The notes under the pieces were generated by a model. The model was not told the DNA's origin and did not search any database. It saw only the letters and a program-made list of their open reading frames with translations. Shown in pieces: positions 18,741 to 27,555 of a DNA stretch of 64,000 nucleotides; position 1 is the first letter of the stretch, and every line of letters starts with the position of its first letter. This DNA comes from Alphaproteobacteria bacterium (GTDB lineage Bacteria; Pseudomonadota; Alphaproteobacteria; Rhizobiales; Rhizobiaceae). A program made the translations under genes and the position numbers. The stretch is from contig BOKV01000008.1 in NCBI GenBank assembly GCA_016861165.1, positions 62,001 to 126,000 on the forward strand, in the 5' to 3' direction.

Positions 18741-21308
18741 ATGACGGACCTGACGGGCCGCCCGGATCAACCCCTCGACATCTCGGTGCTTAGTCGCAGC
18801 GGCTGGCGCCGCGCGCGTCTGGTTGCCGCCGCGGTTCTGCTGTGGGAGCGTTTCTGGCCGCTGGCCGTTCCCGCCGTCTCCGTCGCCCTGCTGTTTGCCG
18901 CCGTCTCCTGGCTCGGCCTCTGGCAGGTCGTTCCGGCCGCCGCGCGCTACGTTCTGCTTGCCCTGTTCGCCGCCGGCTTTCTCTACGCGCTGGCGCGGCT
19001 GCGCCACCTGCGCCTGCCGGGCCGCGACGAGATGGTACGCCGGGTCGAACTGGCCTCGCGGCTCGAGGACCGGCCGATCACGGCGCTGTCCGACGAGATG
19101 GCGGTCGGCGCCGACGACCCGTTCTCGCGGGCGCTTTGGGTCGAGCACCGCCGCCGCATGGCCGCGCGCCTGCGCGATCTGGCCGCCGGCACGCCCGCCC
19201 CCGACGCCAATCGTGTCGACCCCTGGGCGCTGCGCGCCTTCGTCGCGCTCATCGCCTTCGCCGCTTTCGGCTTCTCGTTCGGGCCGCAGGGCGGCCGGGT
19301 CGCCGACGCCTTCCGCATCGCCCCCGACATCGCCGAACTGCGTACCCGGCTCGATGCCTGGATCAATCCGCCGCCCTACACCCGCAAGCCGCCGATCTTC
19401 CTGACCGGCCGCCACGCCGATGCCACCGGGGGCGCCGATCGGCTCGCCATCGAGGTGCCGCAGGGCAGCGACTTCTTCCTGCGCATCGTCGGCAGTGATG
19501 TCGCCGACCTCGCATTTGTCTCCGACGGTGGCAGCGAATCCATTGCCGCCACGACCGAGACCGGCGAGATGCCCGACGAGGCGGCGCCGCGGCCGGCGAC
19601 CGCCGCTGCCGCGCAGATCGAGTTCACCTTCCCGCTGCAGCGCTCCGGAATGGTTGTCCTGTCGAGTGGCGGCGCCACCGTGGCGCAGTGGCCGGTCACC
19701 GTGATGCCGGACACGCCTCCCTCGATCAGCTTCGCCGAGCTGCCGACCGCCGCGCTGTCCGGCTCGCTGCAGATGGCTTATTCGGTCGAGGACGATTACG
19801 GCGTCACCCGCGCCGAGGCCGCGATCGAATCGCTGGAGGCGCGCGATGCCGACGCCCGGCCGCTGGTCGAAGCGCCGGAGATGGCCCTGCCGCTGCCGCG
19901 CCAGCGCGCCCGATCGGGCACCGCCAAGGTCAATCGCGATCTCACCCAGCATCCCTGGGCGGGCGGCAGCGTGCGCATCACGCTGCTTGCCCATGACGAC
20001 GCCGGCCAGACCGGACGCAGCCGGCCGCACGAGATGGTGCTGCCGGGGCGGCGCTTCTCCAATCCGCTGGCGCTTGCCCTGGTCGAGCAGCGCCGCATCC
20101 TGGCGCTCGACGCCAACAAGGCGCTCCATGTCGCCAACATGCTCGACGCGCTGACCATCGCGCCCGAGGAGTTCACCCCCGACACCGCCGCCTTCATGGC
20201 CATGCGGGTCGCCTATCGCCGCATCATCGACGCCTACAGCGACGACCAGCTGCGCGACACGCTCGACCTGCTGTGGGAGACCGCGCTCGCCATCGAGTTC
20301 GGCGACATGAGCGAAGCCGAGCGCCGGCTGCGCGAGGCGCAGGAGAACCTGTCGAAAGCACTCGAGGAGGGTGCCAGCGACGAGGAGATCGCGCGCCTGA
20401 TGGACGAACTGCGCAAGGCGATGGACGAGTACATGCAGATGCTGGCGCGCGAGGCGCTGGAGAACCCGCTCGCCCGCAATCCGTTGCTTGAAAACGAGAT
20501 GCTGCGCACCCTGCGCCAGCGCGACCTCGACCGCATGCTCGACCAGATCGAGAACCTCGCCCGCTCGGGCTCGCGCGACGCCGCCCGCCAGATGCTGAGC
20601 GAACTGCAGCGCATGATGGACAATCTGCGCGCCGGCCGCCACATGCAGCAGCAACAGGCCGAGGGCAACCAGATGAACCAGGCCCTCGACAAGCTCTCGG
20701 AACTGATGCGGCGCCAGCAGGAACTGATGGACGAGACCTTCCGCATGGAGCAGAACAGCCCGGAAAACCGGGACGGGCAACAGCAGCAGGGCCAGATGAC
20801 GCCCGAGGAGTTCGCCGAGGCGATGAAGCGCCTGCAGGAGCAGCAGGGCCAGCTGCAGCAGGAACTGGGCGAGCTTGGCCGCCAGCTTGAGGGGATGGGT
20901 CTCGATCCCTCACGGGAATTCGGGCAGGCCCAAGGCGAAATGGGCGAGGCCGAGGGCAAACTCGGCCGCGGCCGGCCGGGAGACGCCACCGGCAACCAGG
21001 CACGTGCCCTGGAGGCCCTGCGCAATGGCGTTCAGACGATGATGCAGCAGATGGCCGGCGACCGCGGCCAGCAGGGCCAGCAGAACGGTCCCGGCCAGTT
21101 CGGCGGCCTCGACCGCGACCGCACCGATCCGCTCGGCCGCCGCCGCGACGCCAACGGCCTGGAGACCGGCGAGGACACGCGGGTCCCGGGCGAGATCGAG
21201 GCCCAGCGGGCGCGCGAGATCATGGAGGCGATTCGCAAGCGCCTGTCGCAGCCGGCCTCGCCGCGCATCGAGAAGGACTATCTGGAACGGCTGCTCGAGG
21301 CCGAATAG
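18741..21308 (+). CDS. TIGR02302-family (DUF4175) membrane protein, Q-rich
   Basis: An 855-residue protein found in alphaproteobacteria. Two hydrophobic segments lie near residues 40-85, a third lies near residue 165, and a long soluble region follows. From about residue 510 it becomes a charged coiled coil rich in Gln, Met and Glu (residues about 600-760) and ends in a disordered Gly/Asp-rich segment. Function is unknown in the family; the architecture suggests an envelope or cytoskeleton-like scaffold. The start ATG 18741 follows GAGGTG. The stop TAG is directly abutted by repeat copy 3. Confidence 0.88.
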   Translation: MTDLTGRPDQPLDISVLSRSGWRRARLVAAAVLLWERFWPLAVPAVSVALLFAAVSWLGLWQVVPAAARYVLLALFAAGFLYALARLRHLRLPGRDEMVRRVELASRLEDRPITALSDEMAVGADDPFSRALWVEHRRRMAARLRDLAAGTPAPDANRVDPWALRAFVALIAFAAFGFSFGPQGGRVADAFRIAPDIAELRTRLDAWINPPPYTRKPPIFLTGRHADATGGADRLAIEVPQGSDFFLRIVGSDVADLAFVSDGGSESIAATTETGEMPDEAAPRPATAAAAQIEFTFPLQRSGMVVLSSGGATVAQWPVTVMPDTPPSISFAELPTAALSGSLQMAYSVEDDYGVTRAEAAIESLEARDADARPLVEAPEMALPLPRQRARSGTAKVNRDLTQHPWAGGSVRITLLAHDDAGQTGRSRPHEMVLPGRRFSNPLALALVEQRRILALDANKALHVANMLDALTIAPEEFTPDTAAFMAMRVAYRRIIDAYSDDQLRDTLDLLWETALAIEFGDMSEAERRLREAQENLSKALEEGASDEEIARLMDELRKAMDEYMQMLAREALENPLARNPLLENEMLRTLRQRDLDRMLDQIENLARSGSRDAARQMLSELQRMMDNLRAGRHMQQQQAEGNQMNQALDKLSELMRRQQELMDETFRMEQNSPENRDGQQQQGQMTPEEFAEAMKRLQEQQGQLQQELGELGRQLEGMGLDPSREFGQAQGEMGEAEGKLGRGRPGDATGNQARALEALRNGVQTMMQQMAGDRGQQGQQNGPGQFGGLDRDRTDPLGRRRDANGLETGEDTRVPGEIEAQRAREIMEAIRKRLSQPASPRIEKDYLERLLEAE

Positions 21309-21405
21309 AGCCTCAACCCGCCGAGCAACGCGAGGCGGACCAGATCATGCGACAAAACAAATGGATGGAACGGCATTCCGATCCCGTTAGATCGGATCGT
21401 GCTCC
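21308..21405 (+). repeat. Dispersed ~100-bp intergenic repeat, copy 3 (diverged)
   Basis: The left half is well preserved (CCGCCGAGC, CGCGAGGCGGACCAGAT, GCGACAAAACAAATGGATGGA). The right half has a rebuilt hairpin, ATTCCGATC and GATCGGAT, instead of the consensus arms. It begins within the stop codon of the TIGR02302 gene and runs toward the 3' end of the receiver-domain gene on the other strand. Confidence 0.8.
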
Positions 21406-21421
21406 GGGCCGGTTTTGCGCT

Positions 21422-21787
21422 TCAATGCCCGGCGAGTGCCGCGGCGACGCGGTCGCGGATCTGGGCGAGCGTGAACGGCTTGCGCACGACGCCGGCGATG
21501 ATCCGGTTGAGGTCGGCGGCGCGTTCGCGCTGCTCGGCATAGCCGGTCATCAGCAGGATCACCATGTCGGGCCGGACCTTTGCCGCCCATCGCGCCAGCG
21601 TGATGCCGTCCATCGCCGGCATGCGGATGTCGCTCAGCAGCAGGTCGAAGCGCGCGCCGCCCGAGATGAGTTCGAGCCCCTCCTCGCCGTCGCCGACCTC
21701 GACGGTCTGGTGGGCGTCCATCGCCAGCGCCCGCGCGACGAGCGAACGCACCGATGCGTCATCCTCGGCAATCAGGATCCTGGCCAT
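21422..21787 (-). CDS. Single-domain response regulator, CpdR-like
   Basis: A 121-residue receiver domain with no output domain. The acidic pocket is EDD at residues 8-10, the phospho-acceptor is Asp53 in LLSDIRMPAMDG, and the switch residues are MTGYA and the lysine of KPF. The sequence resembles the CpdR class that primes ClpXP-dependent degradation of cell-cycle proteins, but it is clearly different from the cpdR at 46946. The start at 21787 (MARILIAEDD) is preferred; the track extension reads through hpt. It lies 13 bp after hpt on the same strand. Confidence 0.85.
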   Translation of the reverse strand: MARILIAEDDASVRSLVARALAMDAHQTVEVGDGEEGLELISGGARFDLLLSDIRMPAMDGITLARWAAKVRPDMVILLMTGYAEQRERAADLNRIIAGVVRKPFTLAQIRDRVAAALAGH

Positions 21788-21800
21788 CCGCCGCTCCCCT

Positions 21801-22343
21801 TCATGCCTCGCCGGTGACCACGCCCACGAACGGCAGTTCGCGGAAGGCGTGGGCCACGTCCATGCCGTAGCCGACCACGAAATGGTCCGGGCACTGGAAG
21901 CCGACATAGTCGGCGGTTATGTCGACCTTGCGCTTCATCGTCTTGTCGAGCAGCACCGCGATGGCGACCCGGCGGGCGCCGCGTTCGAGCATCAGGTTGC
22001 GCACGAAGCGCAGCGTGTTGCCGGATTCGAGGATGTCGTCGATCAACAGGATGTCGCGGCCCTGCACATCGGTGTCGACGTCGCGCAGCAGCCGCAGCTT
22101 GCCGGCCGTGGTGCCGGTGCCGTAGGACGATACCGAGATGAATTCGACTTCCGGCGCCAGTCCGGCCGCGTGCAGGGCGCGGATGAGGTCGGCGGCGAAC
22201 ACGAACGATCCCTTCAGGATCGACAGGACCAGGATGTTGGAGAGATCGCCGAGCGCGATCGCCTCGGCGAGTTCGCGGTTGCGCCGGGCGATGTCCTCGG
22301 CGCTGAACAGGACCTCGATCTTCTTGTTGCGCACGATTGGCAT
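21801..22343 (-). CDS. hpt: Hypoxanthine phosphoribosyltransferase
   Basis: A 180-residue purine-salvage enzyme that converts hypoxanthine or guanine with PRPP to IMP or GMP. The PRPP-binding motif ILLIDDILESGNTL is near residue 100 and the flexible-loop region SVSSYGTGT near residue 70. The C-terminal DFVVGYGMD-type motif appears as HFVVGYGMD. It heads a two-gene unit with the receiver gene and is transcribed away from ftsE across the CtrA-box region. Confidence 0.94.
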   Translation of the reverse strand: MPIVRNKKIEVLFSAEDIARRNRELAEAIALGDLSNILVLSILKGSFVFAADLIRALHAAGLAPEVEFISVSSYGTGTTAGKLRLLRDVDTDVQGRDILLIDDILESGNTLRFVRNLMLERGARRVAIAVLLDKTMKRKVDITADYVGFQCPDHFVVGYGMDVAHAFRELPFVGVVTGEA

Positions 22344-22431
22344 GCTAAGGCTTTCCTGCGCGGGGTGGTGCTGTCGGCATCGCGGCCGACGGCATCTGCC
22401 AAACCGTCCCCGACGACGTAGCGCAAATGTG

Positions 22432-22457
22432 TTAATGCATTGTTAACCATGCTTAAC
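22432..22457 (+). promoter_or_regulatory. CtrA binding site upstream of ftsE
   Basis: The sequence TTAA, seven bases, then TTAACCAT is an exact match to the alphaproteobacterial CtrA consensus TTAA-N7-TTAAC. A further TTAAC half-site follows 5 bases after the TTAAC. It sits in an AT-rich island in otherwise GC-rich DNA, 47 bp before the ftsE start and about 90 bp before hpt, so it could control one or both divergent units. Confidence 0.8.
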
Positions 22458-22493
22458 GCAGGGTGCGCGAGCCTTGACCGGAACGAGACGCCG

Positions 22494-23153
22494 TTGATAA
22501 GATTCGACAATGTCGGCCTGCGCTACGGGCTGGGCCCGGAGATCCTGAGCGATCTCACCTTCCGGATCGCGCCCAATTCGTTCCAGTTCCTCACCGGTCC
22601 GTCCGGCGCCGGCAAGACCTCGCTGCTGCGCCTGATGCTGCTGGCGCTGCGGCCGACGCGCGGCCTCATCCATCTGTTCGGCAAGGACGCCAACACCATC
22701 CGCCGCTCCGAAATGCCGGCGATCCGCCGCCGGATCGGCGTCGTCTTCCAGGAGTTCCGCCTGCTCGACCACCTGACCACCTACGAGAACGTCGCCCTGC
22801 CGCTGATGGTGCGCGGCAGGTCGGAGAGCGACTATCGCCGCGATGTCACCGACCTGCTCGAATGGGTGGGCCTGGGCGACCGCATGCATGTTCTGCCGCC
22901 GGTCCTGTCGGGCGGTGAGAAGCAGCGCGCGGCGATCGCCCGCGCCCTGATCGACCAGCCCGCCGTGCTGCTCGCCGACGAGCCGACCGGCAATGTCGAC
23001 CCGCCGCTTGCCCGCCGGCTGCTCAGGCTGTTCATCGAATTGCACCGTTCCGGCACCACCGTGGTCATCGCCACGCACGACCTCACCCTGATGGACCAGT
23101 ACGAAGCGCGCCGGCTGGTCCTGCACGACGGACGCCTGCTGATCTATGACTGA
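22494..23153 (+). CDS. ftsE: Cell division ATP-binding protein FtsE
   Basis: A 219-residue ABC ATPase that, with FtsX, activates peptidoglycan hydrolases at the septum. Walker A is GPSGAGKTS, the signature LSGGEKQRAAIARAL, and Walker B VLLADEPTGNVD. I chose the TTG at 22494 because it gives the family N-terminus (M)IRFDNVGLRYG and normal length; the upstream ATG at 22449 overlaps the CtrA box. The stop overlaps the ftsX start by 8 bp, indicating translational coupling. Confidence 0.93.
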   Translation: MIRFDNVGLRYGLGPEILSDLTFRIAPNSFQFLTGPSGAGKTSLLRLMLLALRPTRGLIHLFGKDANTIRRSEMPAIRRRIGVVFQEFRLLDHLTTYENVALPLMVRGRSESDYRRDVTDLLEWVGLGDRMHVLPPVLSGGEKQRAAIARALIDQPAVLLADEPTGNVDPPLARRLLRLFIELHRSGTTVVIATHDLTLMDQYEARRLVLHDGRLLIYD

Positions 23154-24171
23154 CAAGGCGACACCCGTCCGGCGCAAGGCGCCGCCGCGCAAGGGCAGGC
23201 CGGCGCCGCCGTCCGCCCCATCGGCGCCGCCGGCCCCGACCCAGCGCTACCGCCTGCGCAGCGGCAGTGCCATCGTTCCCCGTGAGAGCGTCTCCGGGCG
23301 GGCGCTGTCGATGGTGATCGCCATCATGGCTTTCCTCGCCTGCCTGGCGGTCGGCGCGGTCACCGTGGTCGCCGGCACCGCCGAGCGCTGGCAGAACGAC
23401 GTCGCCCGCGAGGTCACCATCCAGATCCGTCCGTCCGATCCGGCCGAGATGGACGAGGCGGTGCGCCAGGCGAGCCGGCTGGTCCTCGGCTTCGAGGGCG
23501 TCGCCCGCGTCACCGCGCTCGACGAGGCTTCCTCGGCCCGGCTGCTTGAACCATGGCTCGGCCAGGACCTCGACCTGTCGCAACTGCCCGTGCCGAAGCT
23601 GCTGATCGTGTCAATCGCCGAGGGTGCCCGGCCCGATTTTGGCGCCATCCGCGCGGCGCTGGCCGAACAGGTTCCCGGTGCCGTGCTCGACGATCACCGC
23701 GCCTGGCTCGAACGGCTCACGCGCATGGCCTGGGCCATGATCGGCTTCGGCGTCGGCATCCTCGCCCTCGTCCTCGGCGCCACCGTGCTCACCGTCGTCT
23801 TCGCCACTCGCGGCGCCATGGCCGGCAGCGGCGACATCATCGAGGTTCTGCATCTCGTCGGCGCCGAGCCTGGCTTCATCGCCCGGCAGTTCCAGCGCCA
23901 CTTCCTCGTGCTCGGGCTGCGCGGCGCCGTCGCCGGCGGACTGCTGGCGATCGTCATCTTCGCGACGCTCGGGGTGTGGACGACGTCGAGCCGCGCCACC
24001 CCCGAGGGCGACCAGATCGCCGCCCTGTTCGGCACCTTCGTGCTGGGCTGGCCGGGCTATGCCGGCATATTCGCCGTCGCCACCGCCGTCGCCTTCCTGA
24101 CGGCGGCGACCTCGCGCATCACCGTGCTTGCCCATATCGGCGAGCTGGAGGTCTATGCGCGCCGGCGCTAG
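23146..24171 (+). CDS. ftsX: Cell division protein FtsX
   Basis: A 341-residue FtsX-type permease partner of FtsE. A ~50-residue basic, proline-rich cytoplasmic N-terminus precedes the first helix (residues about 55-75). A large periplasmic domain follows (to about residue 190), then three more helices. The N-terminal extension is typical of alphaproteobacteria. The TAG stop lies inside the conserved end (GCGCTAGAGC) of repeat copy 4, so the repeat supplies it. Confidence 0.93.
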   Translation: MTDKATPVRRKAPPRKGRPAPPSAPSAPPAPTQRYRLRSGSAIVPRESVSGRALSMVIAIMAFLACLAVGAVTVVAGTAERWQNDVAREVTIQIRPSDPAEMDEAVRQASRLVLGFEGVARVTALDEASSARLLEPWLGQDLDLSQLPVPKLLIVSIAEGARPDFGAIRAALAEQVPGAVLDDHRAWLERLTRMAWAMIGFGVGILALVLGATVLTVVFATRGAMAGSGDIIEVLHLVGAEPGFIARQFQRHFLVLGLRGAVAGGLLAIVIFATLGVWTTSSRATPEGDQIAALFGTFVLGWPGYAGIFAVATAVAFLTAATSRITVLAHIGELEVYARRR

Positions 24172-24274
24172 AGCAAGACCCGATCCGGATGAATCGGGAT
24201 CGATCTTGCTCTATCTGTTTGTTTTGTCGCGTCATCTTGTCCGCCTCGCGATCCCGCTCGGCGGGATGAAGCTC
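24165..24274 (-). repeat. Dispersed ~100-bp intergenic repeat, copy 4 (inverted)
   Basis: A reverse-orientation copy: the hairpin end GAGCAAGACCCGATC with GATCGATCTTGCTC comes first, then the complement of the left half ending in GGCGGGATGAAGCTC. Its outer end shares GCTCTAGCGC with copy 5. It starts inside the ftsX stop region and is read by several spurious ORFs on the track. Confidence 0.92.
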
Positions 24275-24372
24275 TGGGCGTCCCCCGGAAATGGCTTGCC
24301 ACCCGACCGCCTTATTCGCCAAATACCTCTCATGCGGCGACCGACTGCGCGGCGGGACCCGGGGCGGGAACG

Positions 24373-25068
24373 ATGGACCAGACCAGGCCTGCATCACCAG
24401 CCGAGGCGGACGCGCCGGTCAGCGGCCGCCGGCGGCGCTTGCTGCGCCGCCTGTCGCGTGCGGTGCTGCTCGCTGTCGTGCTGGTGATCGTCGCCGGGCT
24501 CGCCGGCTTTTTCCGTTTCGCCGCCGAAATCAGCGCGCTCAGAAGCGCCGATCCGGCCGCCGCCGCCGACGGCATCGTGGTGCTGACCGGCGGCAAGGCC
24601 CGCATCGAGACCGCCCTCGACCTCCTCGACCGGGGCAAGGGGCGCCGGCTGCTGATCAGCGGCGTCCACCCGCTCACATCGGCAGCCGCCATCCGCAGCG
24701 TGGTGGGGGGCAGCGCCGACCTGTTCGATTGCTGCGTCGACATCGACCATGTTGCGCTCGACACCTACGGCAACGCCGCCGAAGCCGGCAAATGGGCTGA
24801 GCGCCACGGCTTCGCCAGCCTGATCGTCGTCACCAGCGACTACCACATGCCGCGCAGCCTGATGGAGATGCGCCGCTCCAATCCCGATCTGCGCCTGCTG
24901 CCCCATCTGGTTTCCCCGCAGGCCTCCGCCGAGACCGACTGGGCGTCCGAGCCCGGACTTCTTCGCGTCGTAGCCGCCGAATACTTCAAGTACCTCGCCG
25001 CCGCCATCCGCGCCCGCCTGGAGAGCCGCCTGCAGCCGACCGCCATGGCCAGTGCCGGCGGGTCATAG
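24373..25068 (+). CDS. YdcF family (DUF218) membrane-anchored protein
   Basis: A 231-residue protein with one N-terminal membrane segment (about residues 30-50) after an arginine-rich stretch, followed by the DUF218 fold: DGIVVLTGGKARIETAL, RLLISGVHP, and later VTSDYHMPRSLMEM. ElyC/SanA/YdcF relatives act in envelope biogenesis, but the reaction is not established. It follows ftsEX at about 200 bp, separated by repeat copy 4, and precedes plsC, an order often seen in Rhizobiales. Confidence 0.88.
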   Translation: MDQTRPASPAEADAPVSGRRRRLLRRLSRAVLLAVVLVIVAGLAGFFRFAAEISALRSADPAAAADGIVVLTGGKARIETALDLLDRGKGRRLLISGVHPLTSAAAIRSVVGGSADLFDCCVDIDHVALDTYGNAAEAGKWAERHGFASLIVVTSDYHMPRSLMEMRRSNPDLRLLPHLVSPQASAETDWASEPGLLRVVAAEYFKYLAAAIRARLESRLQPTAMASAGGS

Positions 25069-25149
25069 CCGAAGCGGCACGTTTGCCCGGCGATCGCTTT
25101 GCTCTATGTTGCGCCGCATCGGCGCATGGACCTGGGAGGGTGGGGCGAC

Positions 25150-25947
25150 GTGATTCTGCTGCGTTCGCTCGTTTTCACGGTCGCCTTCTATGTGGCGACG
25201 CTGGCGCAGATGGTCTTCTGGACGCCGGTCTTCTTCCTGCTGCCGCGCAAATTCGCCTGGCACATCCCGCGGCTTTGGGCCAAGAGCCTGCTATGGCTGC
25301 AGCACGTCATCATCGGCTCGCGCTACGAGTTCCGCGGCCTGCACAACATTCCCAGGGGCCGCCCCTTCATCGTCGCCTCCAAGCACCAGTCGACCTGGGA
25401 GACCTATACCGGCCTGCTGTTTCTCGATGACCCGAGCTATGTGCTCAAGCGCGAGCTGATGTTCATCCCGCTGTGGGGCTGGTACGCGACCAAGATGAAG
25501 GTGGTACCGGTCGACCGCGGCCGCAGGGGCGTGGCGCTGGCCGCCATGGCGGCCACCGCCGGCAGGCAGTATCACGAGGGTCGTCAGATCATCATCTATC
25601 CGGAGGGCACGCGCACGGCTGCCGGAGCGGCGCCGCGCTACAAATACGGCATCACCCATCTCTACACGGCGATCGGCGCCACCGTGCTGCCGGTCGCCGT
25701 CAATTCCGGCCTCTACTGGCCGCGCCGGTCGTGGCGCCTCTATCCGGGCACCATCGTCATGGAGTTTCTCGAGCCGATCGAGCCCGGCCTCGCCCGCGAC
25801 GAGTTCGCCGCCGAGCTGGAGCGCCGCATCGAGGCGGCGACGGACGGGCTGATCGCCGAAGCCGCCAACTGCGACAATCCGCCGCCGCTCGCCCTCAAGC
25901 TGATGCGCCGGCGCCGCGCCCATGCCGGCGCCGCCGGTTCAGCCTGA
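25150..25947 (+). CDS. plsC: 1-acyl-sn-glycerol-3-phosphate acyltransferase
   Basis: A 265-residue phospholipid biosynthesis enzyme that acylates lysophosphatidic acid to phosphatidic acid. The N-terminal membrane anchor is followed by the HX4D-type block (KHQSTWE, with the family's usual E variant), then FIPLWGWY and IIIYPEGTRT. I chose GTG 25150 (MILLRSLVF): it has a good GGGAGG ribosome site and family length, while the track start adds 17 codons of non-coding character. The end overlaps the convergent chaC-like gene by 9 bp. Confidence 0.9.
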   Translation: MILLRSLVFTVAFYVATLAQMVFWTPVFFLLPRKFAWHIPRLWAKSLLWLQHVIIGSRYEFRGLHNIPRGRPFIVASKHQSTWETYTGLLFLDDPSYVLKRELMFIPLWGWYATKMKVVPVDRGRRGVALAAMAATAGRQYHEGRQIIIYPEGTRTAAGAAPRYKYGITHLYTAIGATVLPVAVNSGLYWPRRSWRLYPGTIVMEFLEPIEPGLARDEFAAELERRIEAATDGLIAEAANCDNPPPLALKLMRRRRAHAGAAGSA

Positions 25948-26475
25948 GGCCGCGACGTCGGCGCCGAGCAGCCGGCCGATCGCCTCCAGATGCGCGTCGA
26001 AAATGCCCTGCTCGCGCAGATGGGCGAGCGTGCTGAGCACGTAGTCGGCGTTGCGGCCCGAGCGTCCGTTGCCGCGCCGCACGATCGCCGCGATCTCTTC
26101 GTCGCTCAGCCGCCCGGCATATTGGCGGTGCGCGGGGTCGACGACATAGGTCAATGCCTCGACCCGCTCGCCACTGTCGAGGCGGACCGGTCGCCAGGTC
26201 TCGAAATAGACGTTGGTCACCAGTTCGCGGCCGCGCAGGTAGTCGATCACCGCGTCCCGCTCGGTGCCGCCTACCCGCATGGCGAGGCCCCGGCACGAGC
26301 CGCCGCGGTCGAGACCCAGCACCAGCCCAGGCTCCTCCTGCGTGCCGCGGTGCACCCAGGAGTGGACACACAGCGCGCGATGGAGGCCGTGCAGCACGGC
26401 GCCTCGCCGCTCGGCCACGGCAAAGCCCGGGTTCCACATCAGCGACCCGTAGCCAAACACCCAGAAATCCCGCAT
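25939..26475 (-). CDS. ChaC-like gamma-glutamylcyclotransferase
   Basis: A 178-residue protein with the gamma-glutamylcyclotransferase fold. The substrate loop FGYGSLMWNPGF is at residues 7-18, and the catalytic glutamate region is YLRGRELVTNVY near residue 80. ChaC enzymes cleave glutathione to 5-oxoproline and Cys-Gly. It is divergent from the DUF2125 gene with 58 bp between start codons. Length is typical and the frame is intact. Confidence 0.88.
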   Translation of the reverse strand: MRDFWVFGYGSLMWNPGFAVAERRGAVLHGLHRALCVHSWVHRGTQEEPGLVLGLDRGGSCRGLAMRVGGTERDAVIDYLRGRELVTNVYFETWRPVRLDSGERVEALTYVVDPAHRQYAGRLSDEEIAAIVRRGNGRSGRNADYVLSTLAHLREQGIFDAHLEAIGRLLGADVAASG

Positions 26476-26533
26476 AAGCCCTTGCCGCAGCTTGGCCGGC
26501 TGCCCCTAGCGATCGACGGAGGCGCTGCTTATC

Positions 26534-27550
26534 ATGCCGCCCGCAACGAGGCAAAACCCGCGTCGGCGCCGCTGGCGGCGCTGGTTGCTGCCGGTCGCCG
26601 CCATCCTCGTCGCGTTGGCGTGGAGCTGGGGCTGGCACGAGGGAGCGGCCGCCCTTGACGCCCGCATCGCCGCGCTCCTTGCCCGTTCCAATACGGGCGG
26701 TGGCCAGCTCGCCTGCCCGGGCCGACGCCTCGGCGGGTTCCCGGTCGGCTTCGATCTTGCCTGCGATTCCGTTGCGTTCGCTTCAGCCGGGCAGGGCATC
26801 GCCGTCGATGCCGGCGCGCTCGGCCTCGCCGTTCGCCTCTGGCATCCGACCTCGCTCGCCGCCCGCCTCGACGGGCCGCTGACGGCGACGGGGGCGACCG
26901 TCCTCTCAGGCGACTGGGACGATCTGGCCGCCACGCTGCGCTTCGGCCTCGACGGACCGACGCGGCTCTCCTTGCGTTCGTCCCGCCTCGTCCTGCGCCG
27001 CCAGGATGGCCGGGCGGCATCCTTCGCCGCGCTCGACCTCGCCGTCGAGCGCGCGCCCGGCGAGGCCGGTGCGCGGCCGCTCGATTTGAGCCTCTCGGGC
27101 CGCGGTATCGCGCTCGACCCGGACGGCGCCGGCGCGCTGCCGCCGCTGTCGCTGACCGCAGATCTGCGTCTCGACGATCTCAGCGCCGACTTCAACCGTC
27201 GGTTCGACCTCGTCCGGTACCTGCGCGAGAACGGGATTTCCGGTCTGTTGCGCAATGTCGATCTGGCCGCGTCCGGCACGCGCCTCAGCGCCTCCGGCCC
27301 GTTCAAGCTGGCGCGTGACGGGCTCGTCAGCGCCCGGCTCGACATCGCCGCGTCCGATCTTGGCGGGCTGCGTGAATTCGTCGTCCGTGTGGCCGGCGGC
27401 GATCCGGACGTCCTTGAGCGGTTCGGCCAGGCCTTCGCGCTGTTGTCGGCGGCCGGTTTCGGCGCCGGCAGCCGCTTGACGCTGGTGATCGACGAGGGTC
27501 AGGTCCGCGCCGGCATCCTGCCGCTCGGCCGCATTCCGCCGCTGTTCTGA
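26534..27550 (+). CDS. DUF2125 domain protein, membrane-anchored
   Basis: A 338-residue protein with an arginine-rich N-terminus, one membrane helix (about residues 17-33), and a large periplasmic part made mostly of alternating beta strands (CPGRRLGGFPVGFDLAC, then repeated LxLxGxG patterns). It matches the DUF2125 family of alphaproteobacteria, whose function is unknown. It converges on tyrC with 5 bp between stops, the usual neighbour of this family. Confidence 0.85.
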   Translation: MPPATRQNPRRRRWRRWLLPVAAILVALAWSWGWHEGAAALDARIAALLARSNTGGGQLACPGRRLGGFPVGFDLACDSVAFASAGQGIAVDAGALGLAVRLWHPTSLAARLDGPLTATGATVLSGDWDDLAATLRFGLDGPTRLSLRSSRLVLRRQDGRAASFAALDLAVERAPGEAGARPLDLSLSGRGIALDPDGAGALPPLSLTADLRLDDLSADFNRRFDLVRYLRENGISGLLRNVDLAASGTRLSASGPFKLARDGLVSARLDIAASDLGGLREFVVRVAGGDPDVLERFGQAFALLSAAGFGAGSRLTLVIDEGQVRAGILPLGRIPPLF

Positions 27551-27555
27551 TCGCT

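Noticed and set aside
22440-22493. Upstream extension of ftsE (TTG 22440 or ATG 22449)
   Set aside because: It overlaps the CtrA box and adds residues not found in FtsE; TTG 22494 gives the family N-terminus and length.
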